Shown in pieces: positions 26,298-35,217 of a stretch of 64,000 nt of DNA (position 1 is the first letter of the stretch; each line of letters opens with the position of its first letter). The position numbers and the translations under genes are program-made. The stretch covers positions 1,116,001 to 1,180,000 of the forward strand of contig NZ_VDEZ01000001.1 of the NCBI RefSeq assembly GCF_017922435.1. Reading direction: 5' to 3'. The DNA is from Thalassospira sp. ER-Se-21-Dark. Its GTDB lineage: Bacteria; Pseudomonadota; Alphaproteobacteria; Rhodospirillales; Thalassospiraceae. A model generated the notes under the pieces. That model had not been told where the DNA came from and did no database searches. It worked only from the letters and a program-made list of their open reading frames with translations.

Positions 26298-27821
26298 TTA
26301 TCGAAGCAAACTATTGAGGTCACTTGGCCCTTCAAGGAGATCCGCGTTGGTGTCAGTGGCGGCGTTTTGATCGGGTTTCGGCAACCGGATGACAAATTCC
26401 GCCCCGTCGGTATAATCCGCGGACAAGGTCAGGTCCCCGTTGAAATCATCCTGAATTAGTTTGCGACAGATCGGCAATCCCTGACCGGTGCCAACACCCC
26501 GTTCCTTGGTGGTGAAGAAGTAATCAAAGATGCGTTCCCGGATATTTTCGGGAACGCCCGCGCCATTATCACGCAAGCGGATATAGACATTGTCTTCATC
26601 AGACGTCACCAGAAGATCGATGCGCCCGCGGCGCTGACCTGTTTCTCGGATGGCTTGTGACGCATTGACGATCAGGTTGATCAGCGCTTGCGACAAGTGG
26701 TTTCTGCGCCCGCTGACTTCGGTGACATCGGACTGCATGACAACGTCCAGATCGGCGATATGTTTGACTTGGTTGCGCGTCAGGGTAACGGCGGTATCGA
26801 TTTCCTCTGTAATCGAAATCGGCTCCACGGCATCGGTCGTCGGATGGGCAAATTTGCGAATACCACGGACAATCTCGGCAATACGGTTCAGGCCCTGAAT
26901 GCTCTCGTCAATCGCCATCGGGACTTCTTCGGTGATGAAGTCGATCTTGTCTTTATCAAGATTAAGCCGTGCCGGTTCATCGGGATTCTTGCGGTCAATC
27001 GCACCAACCAGATCGGCAAAACTGTCGGACAAGAATTCAAGATTGTTCTGGATATATTGTGCCGGCGTGTTGATTTCGTGCGCAACCCCGCCGGCCAAGG
27101 TACCAAGCGCATGCATCTTGGCGTAATCGGCGGCTTCCTCAATCACTTCCTGTTCCTGGCGCGCTTTTTGGGCGGCGATATCGGCAGCAAAAATCTTCTG
27201 GCGCTGGCGGATCATGAAAGTACCCAGCACTGCCATGACAATCACACCGACGAAAAACAGATAGGACAGGATCTGAATATCGGTTTTCACGACCGAGATA
27301 TTGTTGGCGTTGTAAACCGAAACAAAGTTGGTTGTTCGTACCACCGCCTGTTGCAAGGAGTCGTTCATCGGCTCAAGCAAGCGATACAACGCTCTCAGCT
27401 TTTTCTCAGGATCGGTGATGGTCGCCAACGCCGCGTCGATCTTGTCGATCTGAAGTTCAAGCTGTTTGATTGTTTCGGCGACTTCCGGCACCGTAAACAG
27501 CACCTCAAACCCGTCACCATCACGCAGCAGATAGACACGACTGACCAGAATTTCATATTCCAGCAGGACGCGATCAACCACATCATCAGACAAACCAATC
27601 CGGCCGATTGCAGCCTCAATGTCACGCTGCACGACAAGGAACTGACGTTGCACCTGAAAAACCGCCCAGACGAAGTTTTCGCGGTACTTGAACCGCTCAT
27701 CGTCAAGTTGGCGGACAATCTCAGTCGAAAGAACCCCGTAAAGCACGACAAACAGGACCAATGCGATAAAAATGGCCCTGCCTGACTGCTTGAACAGGAA
27801 TGACTTAATTTGCTGCATCAA
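26298..27821 (-). CDS. Sensor histidine kinase
   Basis: The 507-residue membrane kinase has an N-terminal membrane anchor (about 17-36), a periplasmic sensor of roughly 145 residues, and a second membrane segment (about 185-204). A coiled linker and a kinase core follow. The phospho-accepting His is H248 in GGVAHEINTPAQY. The ATP-binding domain has the N box (LINLIVNASQAI), G1 (DNGAGVP), an F-box-type FFTTK and G2 (GTGQGLPIC). No receiver domain is fused. Its start overlaps the gene of the exported oxidoreductase-like protein by 17 bp, so the two are translationally coupled and probably work as a sensor pair. The stand-alone regulators nearby are the likely phospho-acceptors. Confidence 0.9.
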   Translation of the reverse strand: MMQQIKSFLFKQSGRAIFIALVLFVVLYGVLSTEIVRQLDDERFKYRENFVWAVFQVQRQFLVVQRDIEAAIGRIGLSDDVVDRVLLEYEILVSRVYLLRDGDGFEVLFTVPEVAETIKQLELQIDKIDAALATITDPEKKLRALYRLLEPMNDSLQQAVVRTTNFVSVYNANNISVVKTDIQILSYLFFVGVIVMAVLGTFMIRQRQKIFAADIAAQKARQEQEVIEEAADYAKMHALGTLAGGVAHEINTPAQYIQNNLEFLSDSFADLVGAIDRKNPDEPARLNLDKDKIDFITEEVPMAIDESIQGLNRIAEIVRGIRKFAHPTTDAVEPISITEEIDTAVTLTRNQVKHIADLDVVMQSDVTEVSGRRNHLSQALINLIVNASQAIRETGQRRGRIDLLVTSDEDNVYIRLRDNGAGVPENIRERIFDYFFTTKERGVGTGQGLPICRKLIQDDFNGDLTLSADYTDGAEFVIRLPKPDQNAATDTNADLLEGPSDLNSLLR

Positions 27822-28293
27822 CAGACTTTACCTGCCAGACGGAATAAGCCCAATAGGTATCAGTCTGAAACCGCTCATCGGCGTCATAGGGGAAGATGAC
27901 CCAGAATGGTCCCTTTTCGCGAACTGACATTTCGGCATTGTTGAGGTGATAGGCCAGAATGGCACCATCGTTGCGCAAAACATCTGCAGGCACCATCACG
28001 CTATAGTCGTTGAGTGCTGAAACACGCACGGTTTCCGCTTTCAGACCATAACTGTCAAACAGCGTATCAAAAGCAACACCACGGAACTTCTGTACTCCGT
28101 TTGTCCACTGGGTCGAGGTATTGATCTCGGTGGCCTGCAGCTCCATCAGTTCCTCAAGCGAAACATGGACAGTTTCACCATCGATCCTGGTCATGGACAA
28201 TGTGCCCCCCGCCAAAGACGGGGCGACATGAAATCCAATCAGTGCGATCACCATCGCAAACAGTTTAAGGGCGCTTTTCATCATTCTTTTCAT
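27805..28293 (-). CDS. Exported molybdopterin-oxidoreductase-like protein
   Basis: A 162-residue protein with an N-terminal signal peptide (MKRMMKSALKLFAMVIALIG, ending after the ASLAGG region). The mature part resembles the small sulfite-oxidase/oxidoreductase molybdopterin-binding fold, for instance VSLEELMELQATEI, WTNGVQKFRGVAFDTLF and YAYSVWQ-type end segments. It is short and I see no cysteine in the mature protein, so a catalytic molybdenum site is unlikely. The stop overlaps the start of the kinase gene, which suggests that it is a periplasmic sensor partner rather than an enzyme. Confidence 0.68.
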   Translation of the reverse strand: MKRMMKSALKLFAMVIALIGFHVAPSLAGGTLSMTRIDGETVHVSLEELMELQATEINTSTQWTNGVQKFRGVAFDTLFDSYGLKAETVRVSALNDYSVMVPADVLRNDGAILAYHLNNAEMSVREKGPFWVIFPYDADERFQTDTYWAYSVWQVKSVDAAN

Positions 28294-28373
28294 GCTCCAT
28301 CACACGATTATACACAGTGGTTGCCAGCAATTTTTTTTCAATGCCTGCACCGGGAATTTTGACGCGATTTCAA

Positions 28374-29558
28374 TCAGCCAGATGCCTGAAGGGGTATGAT
28401 TGCGGTTTCTTCCCACTCTTCGAGTGATACCGGTACACCAAGGTGGAAACCTTGCAGTTCTGTAATCCCGTATACCCGCAGCCTTTCGATCACACCGGGA
28501 TTTTCGATACCCTTGGCGGAAATCGAAAGACCCATTTTCGAACAGACCTGTGCAATCCATTCAACAAAAGCATCATCGAGAAAATCTGTCATGGTGCCGC
28601 GCACCAAATCACGATCAAGCTTGATGCCGGCAAAGACTTCCTGACGCAGCAGATCAAGCGAATTGTTCCCCGAACCGAAATCATCAATCAGAAGCGCGAT
28701 ACCGCGTTCGCGCAAACGCGTGGCATTTGCCAGCATCTCAAGATCGTTGGACAGCAATTGGCGTTCGGGAATTTCATAGGACACGGTAACACCGCGCATC
28801 CGCATCTTTTCATAGAAGCGAATCAGCAGCTCAAAGAATTGCGGTGTCTTCAGAGAGAACAGCGACAAATTGACCGCAAGGTTGGCCTGATCGCCCATAA
28901 GCGCACGATAGCGCGGTGCCTGATCAATCATGATGGCCATCAACTGACTGCCAAGACGGTTGATCACCGGATTGTCCTGAGAGGCTTCGATGATCTCGTC
29001 AATGCCAAATTCCCTTTCAAGAGATGGCATGCGACACAGGACCTCTGCCCCGCACAGGCCAAGGTCGCTTGCACGAAAACGCGGTTGCAGGACGGTGTGA
29101 AAGTCTGCCCGGTCAATGGCGTTATTGACCATCAGGGCCGTTGGGCCCGAAGAAACCTTTTTAACCACCACGCCGGTATTGAGAATACGGTCAATCGCTT
29201 CCTTAAGGACGGCGACCGATACCGGCTTGGCCAGAACGCGTGTCACCATGGCCTGATTGATCGCCTCACGCAGCGACAGGCTGGAGACGTTACCAGACAA
29301 CAACATCCGGTTGATGCCGGGTGCCATGCGCGCTGACTGTTTGAGAAAGGAAATACCGTCAATATTCGGCATCACCAGATCGGCAATGATCAGGTCGGTC
29401 CGGTCGCGGTATTGGGCCAGCCAATCCAGTGCAGCCTGCCCGTCTGTATGGGTGACGAATTCAAAGCACCCCGACAGGGTACGACGTACCGCAGCCAGCA
29501 ACTTTTCATCATCATCGACCATCAGAATGACGGGCCGTTGTTTATCAACCTGATCCAT
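28374..29558 (-). CDS. Response regulator with EAL-type output domain, degenerate
   Basis: The 394-residue protein has a receiver domain (about 8-125; acidic VDDD, phospho-Asp in IIADLVMPN, Lys in LAKPVS) and an EAL domain (about 150-385), normally a c-di-GMP phosphodiesterase. Most signature residues are present: Glu in GAEVLCR, Asn in VNLS, Glu in YEIPE, DD in LLIDDFGSG, Lys in IKLD, Gln in LQGFHLG. But the AEGVE motif reads SAKGIE, with K349 in place of the catalytic Glu. This change suggests loss of phosphodiesterase activity and a role as a phospho-regulated c-di-GMP or protein-binding switch. It lies 80 bp upstream of the exported protein and kinase genes. Confidence 0.85.
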   Translation of the reverse strand: MDQVDKQRPVILMVDDDEKLLAAVRRTLSGCFEFVTHTDGQAALDWLAQYRDRTDLIIADLVMPNIDGISFLKQSARMAPGINRMLLSGNVSSLSLREAINQAMVTRVLAKPVSVAVLKEAIDRILNTGVVVKKVSSGPTALMVNNAIDRADFHTVLQPRFRASDLGLCGAEVLCRMPSLEREFGIDEIIEASQDNPVINRLGSQLMAIMIDQAPRYRALMGDQANLAVNLSLFSLKTPQFFELLIRFYEKMRMRGVTVSYEIPERQLLSNDLEMLANATRLRERGIALLIDDFGSGNNSLDLLRQEVFAGIKLDRDLVRGTMTDFLDDAFVEWIAQVCSKMGLSISAKGIENPGVIERLRVYGITELQGFHLGVPVSLEEWEETAIIPLQASG

Positions 29559-29710
29559 AAATGGACATCTCCGGAACGCGATCAGCGCGGTAATCTTCTC
29601 AAGACAGCCCCGCCTAAATGCGTGCTATACAAATAGCGGAGCTTTGAACGTTCGCAGATTAGTGTCAGACTACCTTTCTCCAATATCCCCATTTGTGGAG
29701 GGCGCTTTTG

Positions 29711-30679
29711 ATGACGGCCAAAAAGACGGTCCGGATTGCCTTTGTCGATGATGACGAAAATCTTCTGTCGTCCCATCGCCGCAATTTTGCCCGCCTGCGC
29801 CCAGACTGGGAGGGGGTCTTTGTCAATGACCCGATTGCCGCGCGTGACGCCATCATCGCCGATCCGGATATTTCGGCAGTCATCCTTGATATCCACATGC
29901 CGGGCATGACCGGCCTTGAACTTGCCGCCGAACTGCGCAAGGCCCGCAAGGAATTGATCATTGTGATGCTGACGGGATATGCCGATCTGCAATCAGCACT
30001 GCTGGCCGTCAATGAAATCGGCGTCTTTCGCTTCTATCCCAAGCCAACCATGCTTGAGACGATGCTGGATGACATCGAAACCGAGATTAAGAGTCGACTT
30101 GGCGAAATTGAAGATACGCTGCCCACCGAGTTTCTCGACCTGTTTGAGCTGGGCGTGATTGCGGTTGACGAGACCCTGACCATCTTGCATCTCAATTCAC
30201 AGGGTGCCGAGGTTCTCAGGCGGTCCTCACTGGTGCGGTCCGGCCCACAGGGACGCCTGATCATTGACCCAAGCCCGGAAGGTCTGACGAAATTTCTTGT
30301 GCCGCCGGGCAAAACCGTTCCCCGCAGCCATCAGAGCTTCTCGCTTGAACGTGACGGTGAAAAGCTGTCGCTTCTTATTCGCCGGGTCCCCAAAAAAGTC
30401 GATGACAAACAAAGCTTCATGATCATTCTGGTCGACCCGGCCCAACAGCGCCCGCCAGCGGTTGACGATCTGATGGATCTGTTTGGCCTGACCCGATCCG
30501 AAGCCAAACTGACCCAAAAACTGGCCGAGGGGCTGGCCCTTGATCAGGCCGCAGAACTGGTCGGAATCTCGCATTCTTCGGCACGGACGTATCTTAAGAC
30601 CATCTTCTCGAAAACCGGTGTGAACCGACAGCCGCAACTGATGAAAACGGTGCTTTCAAGTATTCCGTCCTTGCGCTAG
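29711..30679 (+). CDS. Response regulator with PAS-like and LuxR-type HTH domains
   Basis: The 322-residue regulator has a receiver domain (acidic FVDDDEN, phospho-Asp in VILDIHMPG, Lys in YPKPT) and a central PAS-like segment (about 150-240). The C-terminal LuxR-type helix-turn-helix (about 255-315) has GLTRSEAKLTQKLAEGLALDQAAELVGIS then a recognition helix SHSSARTYLKTIF. The frame begins upstream at a TTG (29693), but GGAGG nine bases before the ATG at 29711 supports that start. It is divergent from the REC-EAL gene, with a promoter region of 152 bp between them. Confidence 0.87.
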   Translation: MTAKKTVRIAFVDDDENLLSSHRRNFARLRPDWEGVFVNDPIAARDAIIADPDISAVILDIHMPGMTGLELAAELRKARKELIIVMLTGYADLQSALLAVNEIGVFRFYPKPTMLETMLDDIETEIKSRLGEIEDTLPTEFLDLFELGVIAVDETLTILHLNSQGAEVLRRSSLVRSGPQGRLIIDPSPEGLTKFLVPPGKTVPRSHQSFSLERDGEKLSLLIRRVPKKVDDKQSFMIILVDPAQQRPPAVDDLMDLFGLTRSEAKLTQKLAEGLALDQAAELVGISHSSARTYLKTIFSKTGVNRQPQLMKTVLSSIPSLR

Positions 30680-30813
30680 CGCACTGTAAATTAGTGCTTA
30701 AACAACGTCATCCGACCAAAGACCCACACCATAAAAACTTGAAAACGCCGCCAATACATCTACCCTGAGTTAAGAAACATCAGGGTCTTGAATGCTGGGG
30801 TGGGGCACAGGAG

Positions 30814-31530
30814 TTGACTGGACATAGCGACACATCAGAACCGTCGTCAAAACCGTCCTGGGCCTGTCATCGGTCGATGTCCGACCATAACCGATCTGTC
30901 AAACGGGCATGCGATGTTCTGTTTGCCGGGATCGGGTTGCTGGTGCTTTTCCCTGTTCTGATGATCATTGCGGTCTTGCTGTTTGGATCTGGCTTTCACA
31001 ATCCGCTGTTTTTGCAAAAACGGGTCGGCCTTGAGGGGCGGATCTTTGTCATTTTCAAGTTCCGGACTTTACGCGATCGCACCTGCCGCCCGCTTTCTGC
31101 ACGCGGCCTGCGATTTGCAGAAACGCTCAGTTCCATTTTGCGTATCACCGGACTTGATGAATTGCCGCAATTCATCAATGTGCTGCGCGGCGATATGTCG
31201 CTGGTCGGGCCGCGGCCGCACAATCTTGTCGATCATCATCGATTTACCAAACGCATCCCCGATTACGCTGCCCGGCTTGCGATAAAGCCAGGCATGACCG
31301 GTTGGGCGCAAATTCAGGGCTGGCGCGGCCCGGTCTTCAGCGATGATCACTTGCAGGCGCGCGTTGCCTGCGATCTTGAATACATCCGCCGCCGAACACG
31401 TCTGCTTGATTGCGCCATTCTGATCCGCACGGTTGCCCTACCCTTCAGGACGCTGGCGCGTTATCGGTCGCAACACCAGTCCCAACGCGCACTCAAACCC
31501 TGTCTTGGTCGCGACCGGCGGCTGGTGTAA
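30814..31530 (+). CDS. Bacterial sugar transferase (undecaprenyl-phosphate sugar phosphotransferase type)
   Basis: The 238-residue membrane protein transfers a sugar-phosphate to undecaprenyl phosphate, starting a polysaccharide repeat unit. A membrane helix follows at about 33-55. The catalytic domain contains KRVGLEGRIFVIFKFRTLR and the late LPQFINVLRGDMSLVGPRP motif, both typical of the WcaJ/ExoY family. It is smaller than polytopic WcaJ proteins, as is ExoY. The TTG at 30814 is the only start giving the full N-terminus; the ATG at 30877 is an alternative. Its stop overlaps the start of the next gene (TAATG). It is the first gene of a three-gene exopolysaccharide operon. Confidence 0.88.
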   Translation: MTGHSDTSEPSSKPSWACHRSMSDHNRSVKRACDVLFAGIGLLVLFPVLMIIAVLLFGSGFHNPLFLQKRVGLEGRIFVIFKFRTLRDRTCRPLSARGLRFAETLSSILRITGLDELPQFINVLRGDMSLVGPRPHNLVDHHRFTKRIPDYAARLAIKPGMTGWAQIQGWRGPVFSDDHLQARVACDLEYIRRRTRLLDCAILIRTVALPFRTLARYRSQHQSQRALKPCLGRDRRLV

Positions 31531-32732
31531 TGCGTAAATTCGTGATGTCCGCCGCACTGCTCTGTGCAAATGTCGTGGCCCCCGCCGCCGCAATGGAAAA
31601 TCCCGACGATGCTGGTGGCATTCGTCTTGGCCGAATTCTGGCAACCCCGTCGGTTGAGTTCGGCACGCGATATGACAGCAACATATTTCAAAGCGATGCC
31701 AATCCCACCGCAGATGTCGTCACAACCTTGACGCCACGCCTGACCGTGCAGGGCGACTGGCGGGTTTTTCGCCTGCATCTGGCAGCCGGCGGCGAGCTTG
31801 GCTTTTTTGCCGACTCATCCAGTGATGCCTATCAGGACCTTGAGCTCAGCACTGCGGGCAGTCTTGATCTCGGTGCGACATCCGTTGAAGGCGGGGTTCA
31901 GTTCAAGCGCGCCCACGACCCGCGCGGCAGCAACGATGTCCCGACCAGTGCCACAGAGCCCGTTATTTACCGTGATGTCAGCGCCCAGATTGGCGGTCGC
32001 CATATTACCAACGGCCTTCATTACGAATCACAGTTTGCACTTCGCCGTCTTGACTTTGACGATAGCACCGCGCGCAACGGATCGATCATCCGCAATGATG
32101 ATCGTGATCGCCTTGAACTGCGCGAAACGCTGCGTGTTCTGTGGCCGCTTGATCTTGGTCGTGAGGCTTACGGCGAGGTCACGTTTAACCAGCGACAATA
32201 TGACCGCACCCCCGATGATGGTGGACGCATCCGTGATTCTGCGGGGTATCAGATGCTGGGCGGCATTCGCCTTGATCTGACCGATCTGATCACGGCCGAT
32301 CTGGCGGCGGGCTGGATGAACCAGACTTATGCCGACCCGGCCTTTGGCGATATCGGGGATTATACCTTGCGCGGCGATTTCGACTGGTCGGTCACCCGCC
32401 TCACCAATATCACGTTCAATGCCGCGCGTACCGTGCGCGAGACGACCCAGACCGGCGCCAGTGGCATTCTGGCCTTTGAGGCAGGAACGGGGATTTCCCA
32501 TGAACTGCGGCGGCGACTGACCGTTTCACTCAGTGCGGACTATAGCGCAGAAACCTTCCAACAGACCACGCGGCGTGACAACACCAGTCGGTTCAGAGTT
32601 GGCATTCGCTATGAGCTTAATCGCCTTGCCCGGATCGAGGGTGGCCTCGCCTATGACCAGCGAAACTCAAACAGCGAGGGTGAGGATTATGAACGCCTGC
32701 AAAGCCACATTCGCCTCAAGTTGGAGATGTAA
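31530..32732 (+). CDS. Outer-membrane beta-barrel protein of exopolysaccharide locus
   Basis: The 400-residue product has a signal peptide (MRKFVMSAALLCANVV, then AAAMEN) and a long series of alternating hydrophobic and polar strands rich in Gly, Thr, Asp and Tyr. It ends in aromatic/charged residues (RLKLEM), as expected for an outer-membrane barrel. It resembles the BBP2-type barrel proteins that accompany exopolysaccharide export genes. The ORF frame opens upstream at 31410; the ATG at 31530 is chosen because it overlaps the previous stop and gives the signal sequence. Directly followed by the Wza-like gene. Confidence 0.8.
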   Translation: MRKFVMSAALLCANVVAPAAAMENPDDAGGIRLGRILATPSVEFGTRYDSNIFQSDANPTADVVTTLTPRLTVQGDWRVFRLHLAAGGELGFFADSSSDAYQDLELSTAGSLDLGATSVEGGVQFKRAHDPRGSNDVPTSATEPVIYRDVSAQIGGRHITNGLHYESQFALRRLDFDDSTARNGSIIRNDDRDRLELRETLRVLWPLDLGREAYGEVTFNQRQYDRTPDDGGRIRDSAGYQMLGGIRLDLTDLITADLAAGWMNQTYADPAFGDIGDYTLRGDFDWSVTRLTNITFNAARTVRETTQTGASGILAFEAGTGISHELRRRLTVSLSADYSAETFQQTTRRDNTSRFRVGIRYELNRLARIEGGLAYDQRNSNSEGEDYERLQSHIRLKLEM

Positions 32733-33287
32733 ATGACAACACCAAAGCCACGCTTGTTCAATGGCTTGCGCACGGCCCTGATCACGCTGCTCGCCTTGAT
32801 CGCAATGACGATGACGGCAACGGCACAGACCATCTATGTCATGGATAGCGGCGATACGGTGCGGGTCACGGTGTTTGGCGAACCGGATCTGTCGGGTGAG
32901 TTCAAGGTCGATGCCATGGGCCGGCTCAACCTTGCACTGATCGGCCCGATTGAGGTGCGCAACCTCACCCCGGATCAGGCACGCCAGAAAATCCATGACG
33001 CCTATCTCGATGGTTATTTGCGCCATCCCGATGTTGCGGTGGAGATCATCGCCTTTCGCCCGTTTTTCATCATGGGGGAAGTCAATCAACCGGGATCCTA
33101 TGATTATGTTCCGGGCATGAATGTGCTTAATGCCATCGCAGTCGGCGGCGGGCTGACCTATCGCGGGGATGAAGATGACATCGAAATCCTGCGTGGTCAT
33201 GACGCATCACGCGTCGTCATCCCGGCAACGCTCGCCACCATCGTCATGCCTGGCGACATCGTGCGTGTGACCGAAAGGTACTTCTAA
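32733..33287 (+). CDS. Polysaccharide export protein (Wza-like, SLBB domain)
   Basis: The 184-residue exported protein has a signal peptide (about 1-32) and a poly_export domain (about 33-105) containing SGDTVRVTVFGEPDLSGEF. One SLBB domain follows (about 110-160) with IMGEVNQPGSYDYVPGMNVLNAI. It is smaller than full Wza (about 380 residues) and lacks the lipobox cysteine, so it may form a minimal export channel with the barrel protein. The ATG directly follows the previous gene's stop, with GGAGA upstream. It is the last gene of the operon. Confidence 0.9.
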   Translation: MTTPKPRLFNGLRTALITLLALIAMTMTATAQTIYVMDSGDTVRVTVFGEPDLSGEFKVDAMGRLNLALIGPIEVRNLTPDQARQKIHDAYLDGYLRHPDVAVEIIAFRPFFIMGEVNQPGSYDYVPGMNVLNAIAVGGGLTYRGDEDDIEILRGHDASRVVIPATLATIVMPGDIVRVTERYF

Positions 33288-33513
33288 ATCACTGCAAAAG
33301 GGTAGCTTTCCAGCACAATCCACTGTGCATTTTCGTTCAAAACGTATGGGTTTTAGAACCGATCCATATATTGTCGGATTTTCCGCTGTTTTCTGGATCA
33401 ACCATCTTTACCTGCGCCCGTTTTCCATGATGAAATCGCGCTCACGGCATCAACAGATGGCAAACAGATAAAAACTAAAACGATTTTGCCCCACGCAACG
33501 GAGTTCACGAAAC

Positions 33514-35181
33514 ATGTCCGGGAAAACAGAAACGCGCCATGGCGGACGCATTCTGGTCGATCAACTGGCCCTGCACGGGGCCGAACGCGTCTTTCTTGTT
33601 CCGGGCGAAAGTTACCTCGCCGTGCTTGATGGCCTTGTCGATCATCCGGGCATCGATCCGATCATCTGCCGACAGGAAGGTGGTGCTGCCATCATGGCAG
33701 AGGCCTATGGCAAGCTGACCAATAAACCCGGCATCTGCATGGTCACCCGTGGTCCGGGTGCCACCAACGCATCGGCCGGCGTGCATGTCGCCCATCAGGA
33801 CAGCACACCAATGATCCTTCTGGTCGGCCAAATCGGACGCGACATGGTTGATCGCGAAGCGTTTCAGGAAGTCGATTACCGCAAAATGTTTGAACCGCTC
33901 GCCAAATGGGTCGGGCAGATTGATGACATCAACCGCATCCCGGAATATATCAGCCACGCCTATCACATCGCGACATCCGGTCGCCCCGGCCCGGTGGTTC
34001 TGGCCCTGCCCGAAGACATGTTGTCTTCAAGCACCGATATTGCCGACGCCAAACCCTATGTCCCGGTCGAGGCCAAAACAGCGCCTGAAGATGTCTCTCG
34101 CTTCCGTGACGCCCTTGCGAAATCCGAAAAGCCGGTCATGATCATTGGCGGGGGTGGCTGGACCCGCGAAGCGACTGAAAACCTTAAATCGTTTGCACTT
34201 CGTAACAATGTGCCGATTGCGACAAGCTTCCGCTGTCAGGACTATATCCCCAACACGCATAGCCACTTCGTCGGCGATGTCGGCATCGGCATCAACCCAA
34301 AGCTTGCCGAGCTCATCAAGGACAGTGATCTAGTGATCCTCGTCGGATCGCGCATGGGGGAAATGACCAGCAGCGGCTATAGCCTGCTTGATATCCCCTG
34401 CCCGAAACAGAAACTGGTCCATGTTTACAGCGGCCCGGATGAATTGGGTCGGGTTTATCGCCCGGATGTCGCGATCAATGCGTCCCAGCGATCTTTCCTG
34501 CGCGCCATCGCCATGATGGAGCCAGTGGATGGATCAACGCGCGATGACATGATCGAAACCGCACATGCCAATTACATTGCCTTTTCCACCCCGGTCGAAA
34601 CACCCGGCGATGTCAAAATGGCCCATGTGGTGGCGGAATTGCGTGAAAAACTACCTGACAATGCGATTGTCACCAATGGGGCGGGCAACTATGCCGCCTT
34701 CCTGCATCGCTTTTTCCGCTATCGCGAATATCGCACCGAACTGGCCCCGACATCGGGGTCGATGGGTTATGGGCTTCCGGCATCAGTGTCCGCCAAGCTT
34801 GCCCATCCGGATCGCCCGGTGGTCTGTCTTGCCGGTGATGGGTGTTTTTTGATGCACGGGCAGGAATTTGCCACCGCCGTGCAATATGGCGCGAATATCA
34901 TCACGCTGGTGGTCAATAACGGCATGTTTGGCACCATCCGCATGCATCAGGAACGCAACTATCCCGGCCGTGTTTCAGGCACCGAACTGCACAACCCGGA
35001 TTTCGCGGCCTACGCCAAGGCCTTTGGCGGATACGGTGAAACCGTCACCAGAACGGAGGATTTCGGCCCCGCCTTTGACCGCGCGGTTGCCTCAGGCAAA
35101 CCGGCCATCCTTGAAATCCAGGTGGATCCACAGGCCCTTACCCCGATCAAAACCCTTGATCAGATCCGTGCGGGCAACTAA
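33514..35181 (+). CDS. Thiamine diphosphate-dependent enzyme, acetolactate-synthase-like
   Basis: The 555-residue protein has the three-domain layout of ThDP enzymes. The N-terminal pyrimidine-binding domain has CRQEGGAAIMAEAYGKLT. The central domain is followed by the C-terminal diphosphate domain, whose signature is AGDGCFLMHGQEFATAVQYG then VVNNGMFG (about 430-470). It is of the acetolactate synthase large-subunit type, but no ilvH-like regulatory gene is adjacent, and many such orphans have other decarboxylase or carboligase reactions. An AACGGAG site precedes the ATG. It stands alone, 36 bp from the convergent nucleosidase gene. Confidence 0.87.
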   Translation: MSGKTETRHGGRILVDQLALHGAERVFLVPGESYLAVLDGLVDHPGIDPIICRQEGGAAIMAEAYGKLTNKPGICMVTRGPGATNASAGVHVAHQDSTPMILLVGQIGRDMVDREAFQEVDYRKMFEPLAKWVGQIDDINRIPEYISHAYHIATSGRPGPVVLALPEDMLSSSTDIADAKPYVPVEAKTAPEDVSRFRDALAKSEKPVMIIGGGGWTREATENLKSFALRNNVPIATSFRCQDYIPNTHSHFVGDVGIGINPKLAELIKDSDLVILVGSRMGEMTSSGYSLLDIPCPKQKLVHVYSGPDELGRVYRPDVAINASQRSFLRAIAMMEPVDGSTRDDMIETAHANYIAFSTPVETPGDVKMAHVVAELREKLPDNAIVTNGAGNYAAFLHRFFRYREYRTELAPTSGSMGYGLPASVSAKLAHPDRPVVCLAGDGCFLMHGQEFATAVQYGANIITLVVNNGMFGTIRMHQERNYPGRVSGTELHNPDFAAYAKAFGGYGETVTRTEDFGPAFDRAVASGKPAILEIQVDPQALTPIKTLDQIRAGN

Positions 35182-35217
35182 GTCGATTTAATTGTTTCGA
35201 AATTGAAATAAGTGGGA

